Positions 5,472 to 10,479 of a stretch of DNA of 10,479 nucleotides are shown here, one piece after another. Position numbers and translations under genes: made by a program. Under the pieces are notes generated by a model, which ran no database searches, had not been told where the DNA came from, and was given only the letters and a program-made list of their open reading frames with translations. The stretch covers positions 1-10,479 of the forward strand of contig JAJDYK010000222.1 of assembly GCA_022825185.1 (NCBI GenBank), read 5' to 3'. Source of the stretch: Candidatus Latescibacterota bacterium. Its GTDB lineage: Bacteria > Latescibacterota > UBA2968 > UBA8231. The stretch's first letter is position 1; every line of letters begins with the position of its first letter.

Positions 5472-6938
5472 ATGAAATCCACTGACCTCGATATTCTCAT
5501 TCAGCAAGGCGAAGGCACTACGCTTGAGTTCAAAGAGAGCCTCTCGTCGTCGTTCTCGCGCGAGCTCGTGGCCATGGCCAACACAATCGGGGGCAAGCTC
5601 CTCCTCGGGATACGCGATGATGGCACGGTGATCGGCGTCAAAGACTCCAATGCCCTGCGTGCCCGCATTCAAGACATCGCCCGCAACTGCGACCCTCCGG
5701 TGAAGGTGCTAGTCGAGCCAGTGGATGACGTATTAGCAGTGCATGTACGGGAAAGTGACGCCAAGCCAGTGCAGTGCAGTGAGGGCTTCTTCTGGCGTCA
5801 GGGTGCAGTGACCCAGAAGCTCAGCCGCAACGAAATCCGCGATTTCTTCCGCAGTGAGGGCGTGATCCGGTTCGATCTCTCGCCCTGTCCCCGTTTCCAC
5901 TACCCGGAGGACTTCGACCGCGAGAAGTACGAGGCTTGGCTCAAGCTGTCCGGCATCAGTGGACAACCGCCGGTTGAAGACGTGCTGGTCAACATCGAAG
6001 CTGCCGAGCGGACAGGCGACAACCTGCTCTTCCGCAACGCGGGCGTACTCTTCTTCGCCAAGAACGTGCGCCATTTCTTCCCGGAGGCATACATCACCTG
6101 CCTGCTGGGCAAGGGTGCGGACAAGGTCCACATCCTCGACCGACGGGACTTTGACGGCGGTATTGTGGCCGACATTGAGGACGCCCTGAGCTTCATTGAG
6201 CGCAATACCCGCACGGCCTATCGCATCGAAAGCCTGCGCCGCGAGAACATCCCAGAATACCCGATGAAGGCGCTGCGCGAGGCCATCACCAACGCGGTCA
6301 TGCACCGCGACTGGTTTTTCGAGGGTGCCAACGTCTTCGTCGAGATCTACACCAATCGCATTGAGGTGATAAGTCCCGGCGGCCTGCCAACGGGCCTGAA
6401 GATGGCCAAACTCGGCCGCGAGAGCATCCGCCGCAATCCACTAATCGCCGATCTGCTCCACCGCATTGAGTTCATTGAAAAAGCGGGCACTGGCATTCGG
6501 CGGATTCGGGACGAGGCGCGGGAACAGGGCTGTCCCGAACCGGAATTTAAGATTCGGGGAGCCTTCTTCGTCGTTGTTTTCCGGCCAGATCCCGAGGTGC
6601 GGGCACTAGAGGATCAAGTTACCGGACAAGTCACCGGGGAAGTTACCCCCCAAGATACCATGCAAGATACCATGCAAGATACCATGCAAGTCACCCCGGA
6701 AGTTCGACTCTTGCAAGTGATGATGGGAGAAATGACCAGACAACACCTTCAAGAAGCGCTTGGTCTGAAAAACCGGGACCACTTCAATAGAAGCTACCTA
6801 CTCCCCGCCCTACAAGCCGGCCTAATCGAAATGACCATTCCCGACAAGCCGCGCAGCAAAAATCAGCGCTATCGCCTGACGATGGCGGGACGCGAATATT
6901 TGCAAAAATCTAAAGGGCAGGATAATGGCGAAGACTGA
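5472..6938 (+). CDS. Schlafen/AlbA_2-domain ATP-binding protein, putative transcriptional regulator
   Basis: The 488-residue protein belongs to the COG2865 type. Residues about 10-125 form the AlbA_2 (divergent AAA-4) domain, with TTLEFKES at 16-23, MANTIGGKLLLGIRDDG and GFFWRQG. Residues about 265-370 form a GHKL-type ATPase-like module with ALREAITNAVMHRDW (267-281), IEVISPGGLP and EKAGTGIRRIRDEA. After a repetitive linker (382-409) a winged-helix segment (about 410-480) closes the protein and could bind DNA. Members are annotated as regulators or as accessory parts of defence islands, but the molecular function is poorly known. No clear Shine-Dalgarno precedes the ATG; the start fits the family N terminus. 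It is a single-gene unit facing the kinase operon divergently and the permease convergently. A plausible alternative is a Schlafen-like nuclease, but I see no confirmed nuclease site. Confidence 0.88.
   Translation: MKSTDLDILIQQGEGTTLEFKESLSSSFSRELVAMANTIGGKLLLGIRDDGTVIGVKDSNALRARIQDIARNCDPPVKVLVEPVDDVLAVHVRESDAKPVQCSEGFFWRQGAVTQKLSRNEIRDFFRSEGVIRFDLSPCPRFHYPEDFDREKYEAWLKLSGISGQPPVEDVLVNIEAAERTGDNLLFRNAGVLFFAKNVRHFFPEAYITCLLGKGADKVHILDRRDFDGGIVADIEDALSFIERNTRTAYRIESLRRENIPEYPMKALREAITNAVMHRDWFFEGANVFVEIYTNRIEVISPGGLPTGLKMAKLGRESIRRNPLIADLLHRIEFIEKAGTGIRRIRDEAREQGCPEPEFKIRGAFFVVVFRPDPEVRALEDQVTGQVTGEVTPQDTMQDTMQDTMQVTPEVRLLQVMMGEMTRQHLQEALGLKNRDHFNRSYLLPALQAGLIEMTIPDKPRSKNQRYRLTMAGREYLQKSKGQDNGED
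6615..6698 (+). repeat. In-frame 12-bp tandem repeat encoding a tetrapeptide linker
   Basis: Seven consecutive 12-base units of the form cAAGnnACCnnn encode QVTG, QVTG, EVTP, QDTM, QDTM, QDTM and QVTP (residues 382-409), with a decayed eighth unit EVRL. The three middle units, caagataccatg at 6651-6686, are identical at the DNA level, which points to recent duplication. The repeat joins the ATPase-like module to the winged helix. Similar QVT-rich linkers are known in this family. Copy-number change would alter linker length without frameshift. Confidence 0.92.
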
Positions 6939-7009
6939 GGCTTACTAATCGTCTGCGCTAACGCTTCTTCAAACGCGGCTTGGCCGAACAGTACTCAGGC
7001 GTCCTCTCG
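6939..7009. other. Short convergent spacer, no terminator seen
   Basis: The 71 bases separate the regulator and permease genes, which meet tail to tail. I see no GC-rich hairpin followed by a T-tract on either strand, so termination here is either factor-dependent or lies inside the genes. Confidence 0.4.
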
Positions 7010-10000
7010 TTAGCTAAACCCCCACCTCCGTCCCTGCGCCAACTTCTCGCCCTCAATCAAATACTCCTCCCGCACCTCAGGCGCAATCGTCCGCCAGACC
7101 AAGAAGCGCTTGCGCAGCACGTTGAGGAAACTGGTGTTGAGCCGCTGCCAGCTCACCACATCGCCGCTGACGCGCTGCAAGTGCATCTCAATGCGGTAAA
7201 TGCCCGGAATGTCGTCGGTCGGCAAGGTGCGCAGGAACACCCGCTGGCTCACGCCCAAGTCGTAGGGCGCGAGCCACACCATCAACTCCAGCAGATATAC
7301 CGGCTGCGCGCCGCCTTGCTCCAAGTGGAAATCCACGCCCTCAGTCATGAAGTCACCCACCGACCCCTCGCCATACGACGAGAAGACCCGGTGCAAGTAC
7401 GCGCACGAGCCCAAAGCATCGCCTTTGCCCAACGTAAAGGGAAAGTCAAAGCGCCAATCGTCGCCATCGGGCGGCGGGAACTCCCAGCGCCGCGTCACAT
7501 CGGGCACGGCCATGGCCGCGGCCTTGCGCGCCGGATACAGAGTCGAGAGCACCACCACCACCATTACCACCAAGGTCGAGAAAATCGCCGACAGCGACGA
7601 GTAATTGAGGAACATCCCGCCCAACAGCGCGTAGTGCGCCAGCAACAGCGTCGTCGTCTGCCCCACCAAATAGCCCAACACCGCGCCGACAATGGCAAAC
7701 ACGAGGGCCTCGGCAATGAAGAGCGCGGCAATGTGGCTCGGTGCCAGCCCCACCGACGAATACACCCCGATCTCGCCGGAGCGCTCGTACACGGCCCCGA
7801 GCATGGTGTTGAGCACGATCAGCGAGGCAATCAACAAGGGCACGAAGAGATTGCCAATCCCGGCTAAGGACGCCGATCCCATAGACGTGTACACCCGCAC
7901 GCGCTCATCGGCCCCGACAAAAAGCGGCACGGCCACCCGCGACACGAATTCCTCCACCTCGGCGAGCAAGGTCTCCCGGTCGGCAAAGCCAGCAATGGCA
8001 ATGGAGCGCAGCGTACCGCCCAAATCGACGACCTGCTGGTAGGGCAAAAACGCCACGTTGTTGGCCATCAGATGGGTAAAGGTCTCAATCGCGGTCGTGT
8101 CCATCAGACGCGGGTCCAAGTCAGCCATTTGCTCCATCTTTTTGGCCTCGGCGACCGTATCTACCGGCATCGGACTCTCGTTGTCCAAGTCGCGCAGGTG
8201 GTCGATGGCCTCGCCGTCGATTAAGCCAATGACCCGATAGGAGCGCCCCATCAGCCATATCTGAGCCGTGCCCACATCCTCCGGGCCAATGCCCAAGATC
8301 TCCCCCATAGCCGCCGGCAGGATGCACACGTCGCGCTCACCAGCCGCAAACCAGCGGCTCTCCGGCCCCACCAACAGCCCTTCCAGCCCCATTAGCGCAC
8401 CCTCGCCTGGAGTCACTCCGAGGAGGGCCGAGGCAAAGCTCTTCTTCTGCGCCTGCTCGTGTTCAATGTCGATATAGGCTCGCTCGCCAATGACCTTGGA
8501 AGTAATCCACGACCTCGGTAGCACCTGCGCTTGGTCGCCAAACGCGCTCTTCGCATAATCGAGCACTGATAGCTGCAAGCCCTTCCAGCCTCGGTCGCGC
8601 AGCAGAGCACCCTCGTAGCTGGGCACATTCGGGCGGGGAATCTGATAGAACTTGAGATAGCTCTGCACCGAGGTGAAGGCCTGGGCCGTAAAGGTCAAAA
8701 GCGTCAGCGTGACGACCGTCAGTGCGGTGCGCAACTTGCGCTTGCGGAGATTGGAAATCCCCAGCGACGCAGCCGCGGCCGTAGCGCTGAGGCGACCGAT
8801 GTCTGCTTCGTGGACGCCAGCGGCGGCCCGCTTGCGTTGGCCAACGGCGCGAGTGAAGCGGCCTAAGATCATCATCAGGGCCGTGCCGCCAATGGCGAAG
8901 ATGACGAAGGCCAAAAAGATGATATACGGCGACGAACTCAGCTTGAAGGCCGGGTGGATAAAGCGCATGATGAGGAAGATGGCCAAAAAGAAAAACGCCG
9001 CGCCCGCCACCTGACGGCGGATGTCGGCAAAGCCGAAGAACAGCCGCTCACAGCAAAACGAAAACGGCAGCAGCAGCGCGAAGTAGAAGATCACCCCATA
9101 GACCGTGTCGTCCGCAGTCGATTTGATGTCTGGATACCCCCGCCCTTCGAGGCCCCACGCCTTGCGCGTGGCCCGCTTGAACTCGCTGTAGCGCCGCGCC
9201 TGCAAGTGCTCTTCGGCCTCCAGCAGGGCCAAGCGCGCCTCTTCGTGCAGATGCATGAATTTGTCGTTGCGCACCCCGTAGCGCGCCAACTGCTTGATCC
9301 GCACGTCGTCGAGGACCCACATGTCGCGCGCGGCCGCATACCCAGGACGCAGCACCACGCCTTGATCCACGAGATAGCCGCGCCCGAGCGCCTGCTTCAT
9401 CGTCGCTTCATCCACGTCGGTTGGGCGCACCGGCTCGGCCACCCATTCAGCAGGCGCGCCGCTCAGCAGGTAGCGCATACCGAAGAGGCTCGTACTCATT
9501 AAGGCTTTGACCCGAGTACCGGGCTGGGCGTACACCACTGAGGCGAGCGTTACCTTGCCCTCCTCATTGCTCTGCCTTTCGACAAAGTCGGCTCCCCACG
9601 ACTGCGGCACGCCGTCGCGCTCGTCGAGCACGGTGACGTGATCCAAAACCGACAAGTAGCGCGAGTCAACCGTCTCGAACAAACTCAGCGCCCGGCACTT
9701 AAAGAGCACTTGCAGCATCTCGTTTTCCCACCAGCCCCACGGATGCTCGGTCGGGTACGTCTCGTCGCCCTCTTGGCCCATGTCCGGTGCCGAGATGATT
9801 TCGCCGTAGGGATCGAGTTCGTACGCGCGGATGGCGTTGCTCAGCCGATTCCGCATGATGTCGAAGCGGAAGCGACCCGCGTCGTCGGCCTGTTGCGCGA
9901 TCAAGGTGCGCACCCCGCCGACCGAGTTCGAGCCGAGTTGCTGATAGGTCACCAGCGCTTGCGGCACTGGCTTCTTGGGCACGGCAAAATTGACGTCGCG

Positions 10001-10479
10001 GTCGAACCAGTAGATCGCGCCCGCCAAGCTGTGGCCGTAGTCTTCCAGTTCCAACTTGGTCGGCTTGAGCAACTCGGCGTCGCGGCCGGCCCACGCCAAC
10101 ATGGCCGCAAGTGTCTGGACCTGCCGAGTGAGGTTTTGCACGTCCACCGCCTCCGGCAAGTCGAGCGGCGTGTCGATCCGCTCGCGCGCGTCATTGGCCG
10201 TGGCAAGGGCGAGGGCCTTCTGACCGACAAAGGCCGCGGCCTCGCTGGCAAAGGCCAGCGGAATGGGCATGAAGTTTTTCCACGTGCGCTTGGGCGGGGC
10301 AATGCCCTCGTAGTGGCGCGTGGTGTCGCCAAAGGTCTCTTCGACCGCCAGACTCAGCCGCTTGGAATAGGGCGTCAACATGTATTTGACGTAGTTGTCA
10401 GTGCGCCACTTGGGATTGTAGAAGGTGCCCATGCCAAAGCTGGCCGTGCGGTCGGCGTGGCTCGACAGGTCCAGCGATA
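7010..10479 (-). CDS. Very large FtsX/MacB-like ABC transporter permease, N-terminal end outside window
   Basis: The frame stays open to the window edge (15 codons upstream of the first Met at 10432, reading SLDLSSHADRTASFG), so the true start is beyond it. Numbering from that Met, about 440 residues of largely soluble sequence come first. Membrane segments follow near 443-461, 476-493, 503-524 and 568-588. A large extracytoplasmic domain (about 590-855) resembles the MacB core. The FtsX domain closes the set, with segments near 859-881, 901-932 and 946-966. The motif YERSGEIGVYSSVGLAPSHI (882-901) is the typical FtsX cytoplasmic loop, and LYPARKAAAM follows the last segment. A soluble tail of about 170 residues completes the protein. 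Such permeases use a separate ATPase for lipoprotein, peptide or envelope functions; none is in view. The length far exceeds ordinary members (about 400-650, or about 800 in larger ones). Membrane limits are judged by eye. Confidence 0.85.
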   Translation of the reverse strand, partial: SLDLSSHADRTASFGMGTFYNPKWRTDNYVKYMLTPYSKRLSLAVEETFGDTTRHYEGIAPPKRTWKNFMPIPLAFASEAAAFVGQKALALATANDARERIDTPLDLPEAVDVQNLTRQVQTLAAMLAWAGRDAELLKPTKLELEDYGHSLAGAIYWFDRDVNFAVPKKPVPQALVTYQQLGSNSVGGVRTLIAQQADDAGRFRFDIMRNRLSNAIRAYELDPYGEIISAPDMGQEGDETYPTEHPWGWWENEMLQVLFKCRALSLFETVDSRYLSVLDHVTVLDERDGVPQSWGADFVERQSNEEGKVTLASVVYAQPGTRVKALMSTSLFGMRYLLSGAPAEWVAEPVRPTDVDEATMKQALGRGYLVDQGVVLRPGYAAARDMWVLDDVRIKQLARYGVRNDKFMHLHEEARLALLEAEEHLQARRYSEFKRATRKAWGLEGRGYPDIKSTADDTVYGVIFYFALLLPFSFCCERLFFGFADIRRQVAGAAFFFLAIFLIMRFIHPAFKLSSSPYIIFLAFVIFAIGGTALMMILGRFTRAVGQRKRAAAGVHEADIGRLSATAAAASLGISNLRKRKLRTALTVVTLTLLTFTAQAFTSVQSYLKFYQIPRPNVPSYEGALLRDRGWKGLQLSVLDYAKSAFGDQAQVLPRSWITSKVIGERAYIDIEHEQAQKKSFASALLGVTPGEGALMGLEGLLVGPESRWFAAGERDVCILPAAMGEILGIGPEDVGTAQIWLMGRSYRVIGLIDGEAIDHLRDLDNESPMPVDTVAEAKKMEQMADLDPRLMDTTAIETFTHLMANNVAFLPYQQVVDLGGTLRSIAIAGFADRETLLAEVEEFVSRVAVPLFVGADERVRVYTSMGSASLAGIGNLFVPLLIASLIVLNTMLGAVYERSGEIGVYSSVGLAPSHIAALFIAEALVFAIVGAVLGYLVGQTTTLLLAHYALLGGMFLNYSSLSAIFSTLVVMVVVVLSTLYPARKAAAMAVPDVTRRWEFPPPDGDDWRFDFPFTLGKGDALGSCAYLHRVFSSYGEGSVGDFMTEGVDFHLEQGGAQPVYLLELMVWLAPYDLGVSQRVFLRTLPTDDIPGIYRIEMHLQRVSGDVVSWQRLNTSFLNVLRKRFLVWRTIAPEVREEYLIEGEKLAQGRRWGFS

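Noticed and set aside
5472..6938. Anti-phage defence island centred on the AlbA_2 protein
   Set aside because: Schlafen-like proteins can occur in defence loci, but no other defence gene apart from the separate toxin-antitoxin pair lies in the window, and housekeeping genes stand between them.
6980..7867. Plus-strand open frame of 295 codons opposite the permease
   Set aside because: Its histidine-, arginine- and glutamine-rich translation is the reverse complement of a well-supported membrane protein gene.

Overview
The window is a protein-coding stretch of a bacterial chromosome, fairly GC-rich by eye, with seven genes and no RNA gene, insertion sequence or CRISPR array that I can see. A Gram-negative-type, uncultivated bacterium seems likely. 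The gene mix (acetyl-CoA synthetase, short cupin-type phosphomannose isomerase, methylthioribose-kinase-like phosphotransferase, an SDR, a very large FtsX-fold permease) would fit lineages such as Latescibacterota, Poribacteria or Planctomycetota. That placement is a weak inference, because no phylogenetic marker lies in the window.

Layout from left to right. (1) Positions 1-1547, minus strand: acetyl-CoA synthetase (acs), cut off by the window edge before its C-terminal domain. (2) 1548-1729: a 182-base spacer with three stem-loops and nested palindromes. On the acs strand, the arms of two stem-loops can re-pair in a way that resembles a transcription attenuator. (3) 1730-2400, plus strand: a two-gene toxin-antitoxin module, PIN-domain ribonuclease first and ribbon-helix-helix antitoxin second, overlapping by four bases. 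(4) 2446-5266, minus strand: three genes transcribed right to left. They are a methylthioribose-kinase-like phosphotransferase, a class I mannose-6-phosphate isomerase two bases after it, and, after a 74-base gap, an SDR oxidoreductase. (5) 5267-5471: a 205-base divergent promoter region. (6) 5472-6938, plus strand: a Schlafen/AlbA_2-type ATP-binding regulator with a tandem-repeat linker. (7) 7010-10479, minus strand: a very large FtsX/MacB-like permease, incomplete at its N terminus.

The kinase-isomerase pair, and perhaps the SDR, looks like a small sugar-phosphate pathway whose substrate is not obvious. The kinase keeps the residues known from methylthioribose kinase, but its partner is a mannose-6-phosphate isomerase instead of the MtnA isomerase that normally follows in methionine salvage. 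The toxin-antitoxin operator lies at the far end of the acs leader, so the two could share regulation; this is inference. No gap between genes exceeds about 205 bases.
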